A DNA stretch of 64,000 bases from Bacillus nakamurai (GTDB lineage Bacteria > Bacillota > Bacilli > Bacillales > Bacillaceae): NCBI RefSeq assembly GCF_001584325.1, contig NZ_LSAZ01000034.1:2403-66402 (forward strand), given 5' to 3'. The first letter of the stretch is position 1. The number at the start of each line of letters is the position of its first letter. Of the stretch, positions 47,559-55,752 are shown piece by piece. The translations under genes and the position numbers were made by a program. The notes under the pieces were generated by a model that did no database searches, was not told the origin of the DNA, and saw only the letters and a list, made by a program, of their open reading frames with translations.

Positions 47559-50195
47559 TTATAAAACGGATTTTATCCAATCTTCCGCAGAATTGAGGGC
47601 CTCTTCCAATTTCTCAGGCTGCTTTCCGCCGGCCTGCGCCATGTCAGGACGGCCTCCGCCGCCTCCGCCGCACACTTCCGCTGCTTGTTTGACCATTTTG
47701 CCGGCATGAAGTCCTTTTTCGATCAGATCTTTGGTTACGCCTGCTGAAAGATTGACCTTATCATTTTGCACCGCTCCCAGGATAATAACCGCGGAACCGA
47801 GTTTCGCCTTTAATTCATCCACCATTGTACGCAGGTGGTTCATATCTTTGGCGTTTACTTTTTCAGCAAGCACTTTCACACCGCCGATGTCTTTTACTTT
47901 AGACAAAATGGCGCCCGCTTCTACATTGCCGAGCTTGCTTAAGAGTGATTCATTTTCTCTTTGCGCTTCTTTCAGCTCTGCCTGAAGAGATTGGATGCGT
48001 TTCGGCACATCTTTTACGTTTGCCTTTAATTCATCTGCTGCCTGATAAAGCAAGCCGAGCTGGCTGTTCATTTCCTGATAAGCGCCTTTTCCTGTTACGG
48101 CTTCGATTCTTCGTGTGCCGGCCCCGATTCCTGATTCAGATACGATTTTAAACAAGCCGATTTCAGCCGTGTTGCTGACGTGGCAGCCGCCGCAAAGTTC
48201 AAGGCTGTAATCCCCGACTTGAACGACGCGTACGATATCACCGTATTTCTCGCCGAACAGAGCCATTGCGCCCATTTCTTTCGCTTCACTGATCGGTTTG
48301 AGGTCAATCGCTACAGGAATGCTGGCCCAGATTTTTTCGTTCACAATCACTTCAATGCGGTCAAGTTCTTCTTTTGTCACCTGGCCGAAGTGGGAGAAAT
48401 CAAAGCGAAGCCGGTTTTCTGTTACAAGTGAACCCGCTTGGTTGACATGTGTGCCGAGGACGTCTTTGAGCGCCTGATGAAGAAGGTGTGTTGCCGTATG
48501 GTTTTTCACCACGCCGCTTCTCATTTGATCCTCAACTTCCGCAGTAACGCTGATGCCTTTTTGAACAGTGCCGCTTTCCACTGTACCTTCATGCACGTGC
48601 TGGCCGTTCGGCGCTTTTTTGACGTCTTTAATTTTCACGACAGCCTGTCCGCTTCTCAGCACGCCCTTATCGCCTATTTGTCCGCCGCTTTCAGCGTAGA
48701 ACGGTGTTTCATCAAGAAGAATCTGAACCGTATCCCCTTCATGCGCCTCGCCGATTAATTGTCCGTCCCGGAGAAGCTCGATTACTTTAGCCTCGGCTTT
48801 TGTACGGCTGTAGCCGACAAATGTGCTTTCAGCGGTAATGTCTCGCAATGCGCCGCCCTGCACCTGCATGCTGCCGACATCTTGACGAGCGTTTCTGGCG
48901 CGCTCGCGCTGTTTGTTCATTTCTTCTTCAAAGCCTTTGTGGTCAACCTTCATTTGTTCATCTTCTGCGTATTCCTCCGTCAATTCGACCGGGAAGCCGT
49001 ACGTATCGTACAGTTTGAACACGTCTTTTCCTGAGATGATCCCGCTTCCGTTTTCTTTTTCTTTTTTCATGACGTCGGATAAAATGGCAAGCCCTTCATT
49101 CAGCGTTTCATGAAAGCGCTCTTCCTCCGTTTTAATGACTTTGGCGATAAAGTCTTGTTTTTCTTTGACTTCCGGATAGAAGGCCGCCATAATGTCAGCT
49201 ACAGTCGGAACAAGCTCATACATAAACGGACGGTTGATGCCGATTGTTTTCGCATATCGCACAGCCCGGCGCAAAAGGCGTCTCAGCACATAGCCGCGCC
49301 CTTCATTTGAAGGAAGCGCCCCGTCGCTCACCGCAAAGGCTACCGTTCTGATATGGTCTGCAATGACTTTAAAAGCCGTGTCCTTCACATCGTCTTTGCC
49401 ATATGTTTCTTCCGAAATACGTTCTGCCGCTTCGATAATCGGCATAAACAAATCGGTGTCAAAGTTGGTCGGAACGTCTTGGATGACAGAAACCATCCGT
49501 TCAAGCCCCATGCCCGTATCAATATTTTTCTTCGGAAGCGGCGTATACGTGCCGTCCGGATTGTGGTTAAACTCAGAGAACACTAAGTTCCACACTTCAA
49601 GATAACGATCATTTTCCCCGCCCGGATACAATTCAGGATCGGATGGATCATTGCCGTATTTTTCGCCGCGGTCATAGAAAATCTCTGTATTCGGTCCGCT
49701 CGGGCCCTCGCCGATATCCCAGAAGTTTCCTTCCAAACGGATGATTCTTTCTTCGGGAACGCCGATTTTTTTTGCCCACAGGTCATATGCTTCTTCATCC
49801 TCAGGGTGCACCGTGACGGATAAAAGCTCTTGATCAAAACCGATCCATTTCTCGCTCGTTAAAAATTCCCACGCCCAAGTTATGGCTTCTTCTTTAAAAT
49901 AATCTCCGATGGAAAAGTTTCCGAGCATCTCAAAAAATGTATGGTGGCGCGCTGTTTTTCCCACATTTTCAATATCATTTGTGCGGATTGATTTTTGCGC
50001 GTTCACGATTCTTGGATTTTCCGGCACGACACGGCCGTCAAAGTATTTTTTCAGCGTCGCAACGCCGCTGTTGATCCACAATAAAGACGGATCTTCATGA
50101 GGCACCAATGAGGCGCTCGGCTCTACGGCATGGCCTTTTTCTTTAAAGAAATCTAAAAACATTTGACGCACTTCAGCAGATGTTAAGTGTTTCAT
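47559..50195 (-). CDS. alaS: Alanyl-tRNA synthetase
   Basis: An 878-residue class II synthetase of normal length. The catalytic core (1-450) starts [20 protein letters not shown] and contains [18 protein letters not shown] (motif 2) and [20 protein letters not shown] (motif 3). The editing domain carries [12 protein letters not shown] and CGGCH (zinc/editing site). The C-terminal domain ends with the [15 protein letters not shown] segment. It charges tRNA(Ala) and hydrolyses Ser-tRNA(Ala). Expression is controlled by the T-box leader at about 50235-50500. Confidence 0.97.
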   Translation of the reverse strand: MKHLTSAEVRQMFLDFFKEKGHAVEPSASLVPHEDPSLLWINSGVATLKKYFDGRVVPENPRIVNAQKSIRTNDIENVGKTARHHTFFEMLGNFSIGDYFKEEAITWAWEFLTSEKWIGFDQELLSVTVHPEDEEAYDLWAKKIGVPEERIIRLEGNFWDIGEGPSGPNTEIFYDRGEKYGNDPSDPELYPGGENDRYLEVWNLVFSEFNHNPDGTYTPLPKKNIDTGMGLERMVSVIQDVPTNFDTDLFMPIIEAAERISEETYGKDDVKDTAFKVIADHIRTVAFAVSDGALPSNEGRGYVLRRLLRRAVRYAKTIGINRPFMYELVPTVADIMAAFYPEVKEKQDFIAKVIKTEEERFHETLNEGLAILSDVMKKEKENGSGIISGKDVFKLYDTYGFPVELTEEYAEDEQMKVDHKGFEEEMNKQRERARNARQDVGSMQVQGGALRDITAESTFVGYSRTKAEAKVIELLRDGQLIGEAHEGDTVQILLDETPFYAESGGQIGDKGVLRSGQAVVKIKDVKKAPNGQHVHEGTVESGTVQKGISVTAEVEDQMRSGVVKNHTATHLLHQALKDVLGTHVNQAGSLVTENRLRFDFSHFGQVTKEELDRIEVIVNEKIWASIPVAIDLKPISEAKEMGAMALFGEKYGDIVRVVQVGDYSLELCGGCHVSNTAEIGLFKIVSESGIGAGTRRIEAVTGKGAYQEMNSQLGLLYQAADELKANVKDVPKRIQSLQAELKEAQRENESLLSKLGNVEAGAILSKVKDIGGVKVLAEKVNAKDMNHLRTMVDELKAKLGSAVIILGAVQNDKVNLSAGVTKDLIEKGLHAGKMVKQAAEVCGGGGGGRPDMAQAGGKQPEKLEEALNSAEDWIKSVL

Positions 50196-50234
50196 CGATA
50201 TTCCTCCTTATCACTACCCGAAATTCTCTTTTGC

Positions 50235-50500
50235 GACAGCAAAAAAGCCCTCTCCCTATGCAAACCATGCGTTCACACAGGGACGAGAGCTGTCTCGCGG
50301 TACCACCCTGATTACGGGCGCCGCCGGCCCGTCACCTTTCATCCCGTAACGCAGGACTGCGGCAGCCTTTAACTGCACTCAGGATTAGCTTCTGCCGCTC
50401 TTCTGTTAAAGCTCCTTTCAGCATGTTGGAGCTTCTCTCTTAAACAGGTCTTCGGCGTACTCGTATCCGTCACTCGAGATTCGTATGTATTCTACTCGAA
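50235..50500 (-). promoter_or_regulatory. T-box leader of alaS (tRNA(Ala)-sensing riboswitch)
   Basis: On the minus strand the stem I region begins GAATCTCGAGTGACGGATAC and includes GAGTACGCCGAAGA, in which GCC (50454-50456) is the likely alanine specifier. The T-box word AGGGTGGTACCGCG lies at 50297-50310. The terminator follows: AGCTCTCGTCCCT pairing with AGGGAGAGGGC, then TTTTTT (about 50240). Uncharged tRNA(Ala) should stabilise the antiterminator and switch alaS on. Confidence 0.92.
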
Positions 50501-50530
50501 ATTATAGACAAGCAAGGTCCGAATGTCAAT
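50501..50530 (-). promoter_or_regulatory. alaS promoter
   Basis: Minus strand TTGACA (50525-50530), 17-base spacer, TATAAT (50501-50506), a consensus SigA promoter. Its -35 overlaps the end of yrrI. Confidence 0.9.
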
Positions 50531-51587
50531 GTTCCGTCCTTATCCGCAAAAAGTGAATGACCATCACCTTTAAAACGGCTGTTGCCGGGACGGCGAGAAT
50601 CATGCCTGGAATGCCCGCAAGTTCTCCGCCGGCCAAAAGCGCAAGCATAATAACGACGGGATGCATTTTGAGGCTTCGGCCGACAATGAGCGGGCTTAAG
50701 ATATTGCCTTCTATAAACTGCAGAATAAAGATGGTGACAATGACGACGATTACAGCCTTAACCGACAGCGCCAGCGAAAGGAGCAGCGCCGGAACCGCGC
50801 CGATAAACGGGCCGAAGTACGGAATCACATTCGTAATTCCGATAATGAGGCCTAAAATCAGCGGATAAGGCAGACCGAACAGCCAAAAAGAACCGCCGGC
50901 CAAAAGACCGAGCAAAAAACAAACGAGCAGCTGGCCGCGGATATAGTCGCCGAGAGAGTCATCGACATCCCGCAAAAATTCACTGCCCCTTTTTCTCCAT
51001 GACTTCGGGGTTAAATACCAGACTGTCTTTTTCATTAAGTCAATATCTTTGACCATATAGAAAACGAGAAAAGGAATCGTCGCCGCAATCAGAATATAAT
51101 CAAGCACAAAACGAATGCTTCTGATGGTGCTCTCAATCGTCCCGGCGAGAAAATTTTCCGTCTGCTGAATCATTTTGTCCATCCGGTGGTGCATGCCGTC
51201 CGGCCAATGATCCGTATGATTATGCAAATGCCGCAGCATGCTGTTGTAGTTTTCAGCAAGGTCCGGGATGCTCGCGGACAAATCCGTCAGCTGTTCAATT
51301 AATACGGGCACCCCTTTATAAACGCTCCAGCCGATCCCTCCGAAAAACAGAAAATAAATCAAAAGCAGGCTTAAAGTTCTAGGCATCCCTTTGCCGTGAA
51401 GCCATTCGGTAATCGGAAGCAAAAGATAAGCGATAAATACTGCAATGAAGATAGGAATAAAGAGAGATTTTATAACAAGCCACAAGGGCGACCATAACAT
51501 ATCGAGCATACAAAAGACATACACTGTTAACAATACGAGCAGACATATTGCCACCCACATTAAGAGCTGCAGCGGTTTTTGAAGCAT
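50526..51587 (-). CDS. yrrI: YrrI, AI-2E family membrane transporter
   Basis: A 353-residue polytopic membrane protein of the AI-2E (TqsA/PerM) family with about seven helices. Typical phrases: AVFIAYLLLPITEWLHGKGM near residue 50-70, LGLLAGGSFWLFGLPYPLILG, ITNVIPYFGPFIGAVPALLL (about 252-271, the family hallmark) and NILSPLIVGRSLKMHPVVIM. Substrates vary in the family (small ions or signals); no substrate can be named here. It follows no visible promoter and may start upstream at about 51600. Confidence 0.9.
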   Translation of the reverse strand: MLQKPLQLLMWVAICLLVLLTVYVFCMLDMLWSPLWLVIKSLFIPIFIAVFIAYLLLPITEWLHGKGMPRTLSLLLIYFLFFGGIGWSVYKGVPVLIEQLTDLSASIPDLAENYNSMLRHLHNHTDHWPDGMHHRMDKMIQQTENFLAGTIESTIRSIRFVLDYILIAATIPFLVFYMVKDIDLMKKTVWYLTPKSWRKRGSEFLRDVDDSLGDYIRGQLLVCFLLGLLAGGSFWLFGLPYPLILGLIIGITNVIPYFGPFIGAVPALLLSLALSVKAVIVVIVTIFILQFIEGNILSPLIVGRSLKMHPVVIMLALLAGGELAGIPGMILAVPATAVLKVMVIHFLRIRTEH

Positions 51588-51706
51588 TGTGTTTCACCTC
51601 TTGCTTTATCTTTTGACAGAAAGCAGGAATTATTCCCGATTCGTAAATGTCAGCCTTATGACGCAGACCTCTTGACCGAATGAATTGTCAGAAATTACAA
51701 AAAAAT

Positions 51707-51762
51707 TTGACTACAAATCAAAAAAATCTGTATAATACACCGTAACGTTAATATTATTAACA
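51707..51762 (+). promoter_or_regulatory. glnQHMP promoter with TnrA/GlnR-type site
   Basis: TTGACT (51707-51712), 18-base spacer, TATAAT (51731-51736). CGTTA-ATATTAT-TAACA at 51746-51762 matches TGTNA-N7-TNACA at all but one base and covers the start region, predicting repression by TnrA or GlnR. Confidence 0.65.
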
Positions 51763-51818
51763 TATAAAGTTAGGAAATATGACACATCTTGTTTGAAGTT
51801 TTGTTTAGGAGGATTGCA

Positions 51819-52547
51819 ATGATCTCTTTTCAGGATGTAAATAAGCACTATGGAGATTTTCATGTACTGAAGGACATTAATTTACAGATTCAAAAGGGAG
51901 AGGTTGTCGTTGTCATCGGCCCTTCCGGCTCAGGAAAAAGCACGCTTCTCCGCTGCATTAACCAGCTGGAAACGATTGACGAAGGCACCTTGACGGTAAA
52001 CGGCACAGCCATCCACGATAAAAAAACGGATATTAATAAAGTCCGCCGCAACATCGGCATGGTGTTTCAGCATTTTCATTTGTATCCGCATAAAACCGTA
52101 TTGCAAAATATCATGCTTGCCCCGATGAAAGTACTGAACCAATCAAAAGAGGAAGCAAAAGAAACCGCCTTATCTTATTTGAAGAAAGTCGGCATTCCTG
52201 ACAAAGCGGATGCGTATCCATCACAGCTTTCAGGCGGGCAGCAGCAGCGCGTGGCCATCGCCAGAGGACTTGCGATGAAGCCTGAAGTCATGCTGTTCGA
52301 TGAACCGACGTCCGCGCTCGACCCCGAAATGATCGGAGAGGTGCTGGATGTCATGAAAACTCTCGCAAAAGAAGGCATGACAATGGTTGTCGTGACTCAT
52401 GAAATGGGATTTGCCAAAGAGGTCGCCGACCGCATTGTTTTTATCGACGGCGGATCTATCTTAGAAGAAGCTGCACCGGCTGAGTTTTACGCGAGCCCCC
52501 GCGAGGAGAGGGCGCGTTTATTCTTAAGCCGTATATTAAATCACTGA
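51819..52547 (+). CDS. glnQ: GlnQ, glutamine ABC transporter ATPase
   Basis: 242 residues from ATG 51819, behind TTTAGGAGGATTGCA; the longer in-frame start lacks a ribosome site. Walker [17 protein letters not shown] (about 31-46), Q-loop [12 protein letters not shown], signature [14 protein letters not shown] (about 134-147), Walker [14 protein letters not shown] and the switch His in VVTHEMGFA. It powers glutamine import with GlnH, GlnM and GlnP. First gene of the operon. Confidence 0.95.
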   Translation: MISFQDVNKHYGDFHVLKDINLQIQKGEVVVVIGPSGSGKSTLLRCINQLETIDEGTLTVNGTAIHDKKTDINKVRRNIGMVFQHFHLYPHKTVLQNIMLAPMKVLNQSKEEAKETALSYLKKVGIPDKADAYPSQLSGGQQQRVAIARGLAMKPEVMLFDEPTSALDPEMIGEVLDVMKTLAKEGMTMVVVTHEMGFAKEVADRIVFIDGGSILEEAAPAEFYASPREERARLFLSRILNH

Positions 52548-52568
52548 TAAAGAAGCGGAGGAACTTTA

Positions 52569-53396
52569 ATGTCACGTGTAAAAAAATGGTTATCTTTCGG
52601 ATTAATTTCACTTTTGGCCGTCTTCATGTTAGCCGCTTGCGGAGGCAAGGAAACGGGCGGAGATTCAAAAGGGAGCAAAAAAGATACATTGGCCGCTATT
52701 AAAGACAATGACAAAATCGTCTTCGGCGTCAAAACCGACACCAGATTATTCGGGCTGAAAAACCCAAGCTCCGGAGACATTGAAGGTTTCGATATTGATA
52801 TCGCCAAACAAATCGCAAAAGATATTTTAGGCGATGAGAAGAAAGCAGAGTTTAAAGAAGTCACATCCAAAACGAGGATACCGATGCTGCAAAACGGCGA
52901 TATCGATGCTATCGCAGCAACAATGACGATAACGGATGAACGCAAGAAAGAAGTTGATTTCTCAGATGTCTATTTCAAAGCCGGGCAATCCCTGCTCGTC
53001 AAAAAAGGAAGCAAGATGAAAAGCACCGTTGACCTCGGGAAAGGCTCTAAAGTTTTGGCGGTAAAAGGCTCAACCTCCTCACAAAACATCAGGGAAAAAG
53101 CGCCTGACGCGACAGTGCTGGAATTTGAAAATTACGCGGAAGCTTTCACCGCTCTTAAATCAGGACAGGGAGACGCCCTTACAACCGATAACGCCATTTT
53201 GTACGGCATGGCTGATGAAAATAAAAACTATCAGCTGACAGGCGGCACTTTTACCGATGAGCCGTACGGAATCGCCGTGAAAAAAGGCCAATCGGGCCTC
53301 GTAAAGGAGATAAACGCCTCTTTGAAAAAAATGAAGTCCGACGGAAGATATGATGAAATCTATAAAAAATGGATGAAAGAAGACCCAGCAAAATAG
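52569..53396 (+). CDS. glnH: GlnH, glutamine-binding lipoprotein
   Basis: A 275-residue solute-binding protein with a lipobox LAAC (Cys24) in the N-terminal signal, and a type II periplasmic-binding fold: KIVFGVKTDTRLFGLKNPSS, FDIDIAKQIAKDILGDEKKA and DALTTDNAILYGM. Asp and Arg residues near TRIPMLQNGDIDAIAATMTI fit amino-acid binding. It captures glutamine outside the membrane. A hairpin-free gap of 57 bases precedes glnM. Confidence 0.95.
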   Translation: MSRVKKWLSFGLISLLAVFMLAACGGKETGGDSKGSKKDTLAAIKDNDKIVFGVKTDTRLFGLKNPSSGDIEGFDIDIAKQIAKDILGDEKKAEFKEVTSKTRIPMLQNGDIDAIAATMTITDERKKEVDFSDVYFKAGQSLLVKKGSKMKSTVDLGKGSKVLAVKGSTSSQNIREKAPDATVLEFENYAEAFTALKSGQGDALTTDNAILYGMADENKNYQLTGGTFTDEPYGIAVKKGQSGLVKEINASLKKMKSDGRYDEIYKKWMKEDPAK

Positions 53397-53453
53397 CACC
53401 ATCTGCGGGATGAGCAGGTATGCTCATCCCCATTTTATAAGGAGTGAAAAAGC

Positions 53454-54104
53454 GTGAACATTTCCATTTTAACTAATAACTTCGATATGTATCTGGACGG
53501 GTTTTTCCACACGCTGCTCGCAAGCCTGATCGCACTGGCCGGCAGTTTTCTGCTGGGTGTTCTGATTGCCGTTATGAGAATTACGTCTTTTAAGCCATTT
53601 CAATGGATCGGAACAGCGTATGTGGAATTCATCCGAAATATTCCCCTCCTCTTAATTACATTTGTTTTCTATTTCGGCCTTCCGAACGCCGGTCTGCGGC
53701 TTGACGGCTTCCAGGCGGGGACGATCGCGCTGACTATATATACGTCCGCCTTTATCGCAGAAGCAATCAGGGCCGGGATTCAGACCGTCGCCAAAGGACA
53801 AATGGAAGCTGCCAGATCCTCAGGCTTTACATACGGCCAGGCGATGAGATACATCATCCTTCCCCAGGCGATTAAAATCGTTATTCCGCCGCTTGGAAAC
53901 CAATTTTTAAACCTTGTAAAGAACTCCTCCATACTCGGGGTGGTGGCGGGATTGGATTTAATGTATCAGGCGGATCTCGTTTCCTCCAGCACACTCGTTG
54001 TATTTGATGTGTACATCTTTGCGGCGCTCTTTTATTTAATTTTAACGATACCGCTCAGCCTCGGTGTTCATTATTTAGAAAAACGCCTTGGAAAAAGCTA
54101 TTGA
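53454..54104 (+). CDS. glnM: GlnM, glutamine ABC transporter permease
   Basis: A 216-residue His/Glu/Gln/Arg/opine-family permease starting at GTG behind AAGGAGTGAAAAAGC. Five helices; the EAA loop that contacts GlnQ is AKGQMEAARSSGFTYGQAMR (about 108-127). FIRNIPLLLITFVFYFGLPN is the typical family start of the channel domain. It pairs with GlnP to form the membrane channel. Confidence 0.93.
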   Translation: MNISILTNNFDMYLDGFFHTLLASLIALAGSFLLGVLIAVMRITSFKPFQWIGTAYVEFIRNIPLLLITFVFYFGLPNAGLRLDGFQAGTIALTIYTSAFIAEAIRAGIQTVAKGQMEAARSSGFTYGQAMRYIILPQAIKIVIPPLGNQFLNLVKNSSILGVVAGLDLMYQADLVSSSTLVVFDVYIFAALFYLILTIPLSLGVHYLEKRLGKSY

Positions 54105-54122
54105 CGAAGGAGAGTGAGAGCC

Positions 54123-54785
54123 ATGGACTTCATCGGCGCCTATACGCCGGACCATCTGCTGTTTTTATGGAACGGTTTTTTGATTACGATTTATGTTGCT
54201 TTTATTTCGATTATACTCAGTTTTATTTTTGGGCTTGTCGCCGGCACTTTGCGCTATGCGAAAATCCCGATTGTCTCCCGCGTCATTGCGGCAGCTGTTG
54301 AAACCATCCGAAACCTGCCGCTGTTACTAATCATTTTCTTCACTTTTTTCGCCCTGCCGGAAATCGGAATTAAACTGGAGATTACAGCAGCGGCCATCAC
54401 GGCGCTTACCATATTCGAATCGGCCATGCTGTCAGAAATCATCAGAAGCGGAAGCAGTTTACAATCCGTTGATAAAGGACAGATTGAAGCGGCACGTTCT
54501 TCAGGCCTGTCCTATACGCAAACACTCTTTCTCGTCGTGATGCCGCAGGCACTTCGCCGCATGGTTCCGCCGATTGTAAGCCAATTTATCTCTTTGTTAA
54601 AGGATACGTCTCTCGCGGTTGTCATCGCTCTTCCCGAATTGATTCATAATGCGCAGATATTAAACGGACAAAGTGCAGACGGCGGTTATTTCTTCCCGAT
54701 ATTTGCGCTGGCGGCCTTTATGTATTTTGCGGTCAATTACAGCCTTTCACTAGCAGCCAGACGGCTTGAAGCCAGACAGACGTAA
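54123..54785 (+). CDS. glnP: GlnP, glutamine ABC transporter permease
   Basis: 220 residues from ATG 54123, behind AAGGAGAGTGAGAGCC; an in-frame GTG 9 bases earlier is too close to the ribosome site. A second permease of the family, with VETIRNLPLLLIIFFTFFAL and the EAA loop DKGQIEAARSSGLSYTQTLF (about 116-135). It is the last gene of glnQHMP and is followed by a strong terminator. Confidence 0.93.
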   Translation: MDFIGAYTPDHLLFLWNGFLITIYVAFISIILSFIFGLVAGTLRYAKIPIVSRVIAAAVETIRNLPLLLIIFFTFFALPEIGIKLEITAAAITALTIFESAMLSEIIRSGSSLQSVDKGQIEAARSSGLSYTQTLFLVVMPQALRRMVPPIVSQFISLLKDTSLAVVIALPELIHNAQILNGQSADGGYFFPIFALAAFMYFAVNYSLSLAARRLEARQT

Positions 54786-54816
54786 AAAGGATACTCCTAT
54801 AAGAAGTATCCTTTTT
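54784..54816 (+). terminator. Terminator of glnQHMP
   Basis: AAAAAGGATACT / AGTATCCTTTTT, 12-base stem with a 9-base loop. Confidence 0.9.
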
Positions 54817-54820
54817 CAAA

Positions 54821-54952
54821 TTAAAACATTTTCATGACACGTCTTCTCATCCGTTTCATGCCTTTTTTGTTCATCATATCTGACTGAGAGGCCATACGGT
54901 ACATAATGGCTCCCGCTCCTAAAGCCAATAAAGAGGTCATTGTTTTACCCAT
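54821..54952 (-). CDS. yrzQ: YrzQ, DUF3918 family small protein
   Basis: 43 residues from ATG 54950-54952, behind GGAGATACGCGCG. It reads MGKTMTSLLALGAGAIMYRM and then a basic, Met-rich helix (ASQSDMMNKKGMKRMRRRVM, KMF). It matches YrzQ by sequence pattern, length and place after glnP. One short hydrophobic segment and a basic tail suggest membrane association. Function unknown. Confidence 0.85.
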   Translation of the reverse strand: MGKTMTSLLALGAGAIMYRMASQSDMMNKKGMKRMRRRVMKMF

Positions 54953-54973
54953 CGCGCGTATCTCCTTTCAAAA

Positions 54974-55165
54974 CTAAAAATTGATACTGCGTTCATCTTC
55001 AGAAAACAAATCATCAAGACTGCTTAACGTGCCGTCTTCCTCTACTTGATGTGTCGCAATTTTGCCTTTTGCCACCGTCAGTTCAATGAAACAGCCCCAG
55101 CAATAATATTGGTTTACGCCGATTTTGCCGATATCTTTACTTTTGCAGTTTGGACATATAAGCAC
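54974..55165 (-). CDS. yrzR: YrzR, small zinc-ribbon protein
   Basis: A 63-residue protein with two cysteine pairs, CPNC (4-7) and CWGC (22-25), in MLICPNCKSKDIGKIGVNQY and the following YYCWGCFIELT. The remainder is acidic and flexible (HQVEEDGTLSSLDDLFSEDE). A single zinc ribbon is expected. It lies between yrrD and yrzQ as in B. subtilis; the 12-base gap to yrrD suggests co-transcription. Function unknown. Confidence 0.85.
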   Translation of the reverse strand: MLICPNCKSKDIGKIGVNQYYCWGCFIELTVAKGKIATHQVEEDGTLSSLDDLFSEDERSINF

Positions 55166-55177
55166 AGACTACACCTC

Positions 55178-55636
55178 TTATCCGTTCAGGACGATGCCGT
55201 CTTTCCCTATTTCAATAAGCGTATCGGCTGCACGCCGCACTTGGCGTTTGCCCGCCAGATCTGAAAAGAAGCCGTCCGAGAGTTCATATGCTACGATTAT
55301 GCCCTTGTCCATACAAAAGTATACATCTTCCAGAAGCCCCATCATTTCACCCTCAGGTGATTTCACCGGCTGCATCTTAATCTGCTCATAGGTGAAACAG
55401 CGCTTCGGCAAAGGCTGAAGGTTATCCGGGCCGGCAAAAACGGCTTGCTGGCTCATATCGCTTATATCAGAGGCCTGCAAAAAGAGATGGCGGTGATGAA
55501 ACAGGCGTTTCTGCTCAAGTACAAAACCGAGAAACTGTCCGTCGAGAGAGAAACACACATCCGATATCATTCCGAGGTTACGGCGAGTGCGTTCGGCATA
55601 TACAGTGCGTCCTTCAGCTGCATGGCATGTTCTCAA
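55178..55636 (-). CDS. yrrD: YrrD, PRC-barrel domain protein
   Basis: I place the start at TTG 55634-55636, behind AAAGGTGG, because the open frame further upstream crosses the recD2 terminator. The 152-residue product starts with LRTCHAAEGRTVYAERTRRN and contains two PRC-barrel-like repeats (LGMISDVCFSLDGQFLGFVL, about 21-40; MGLLEDVYFCMDKGIIVAYE, about 101-120). PRC barrels bind proteins or RNA. It precedes yrzR. Role unknown. Confidence 0.8.
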   Translation of the reverse strand: MRTCHAAEGRTVYAERTRRNLGMISDVCFSLDGQFLGFVLEQKRLFHHRHLFLQASDISDMSQQAVFAGPDNLQPLPKRCFTYEQIKMQPVKSPEGEMMGLLEDVYFCMDKGIIVAYELSDGFFSDLAGKRQVRRAADTLIEIGKDGIVLNG

Positions 55637-55718
55637 AGTGTGATCAACCACCTTTTGTTGAACACGTATAGGTTTTGCAGAGAAGCCGGGCGCCATACTT
55701 TGAAATGACTTCCACAAT

Positions 55719-55746
55719 AAAAAACCCGGCACCTGTTCATGCCGGG
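55719..55746 (-). terminator. Terminator of recD2
   Basis: On the minus strand CCCGGCATGAACAGGTGCCGGG followed in the next bases by TTTTTTAT; stem CCCGGC (55725-55730) / GCCGGG (55741-55746). Confidence 0.85.
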
Positions 55747-55752
55747 ATCTGT

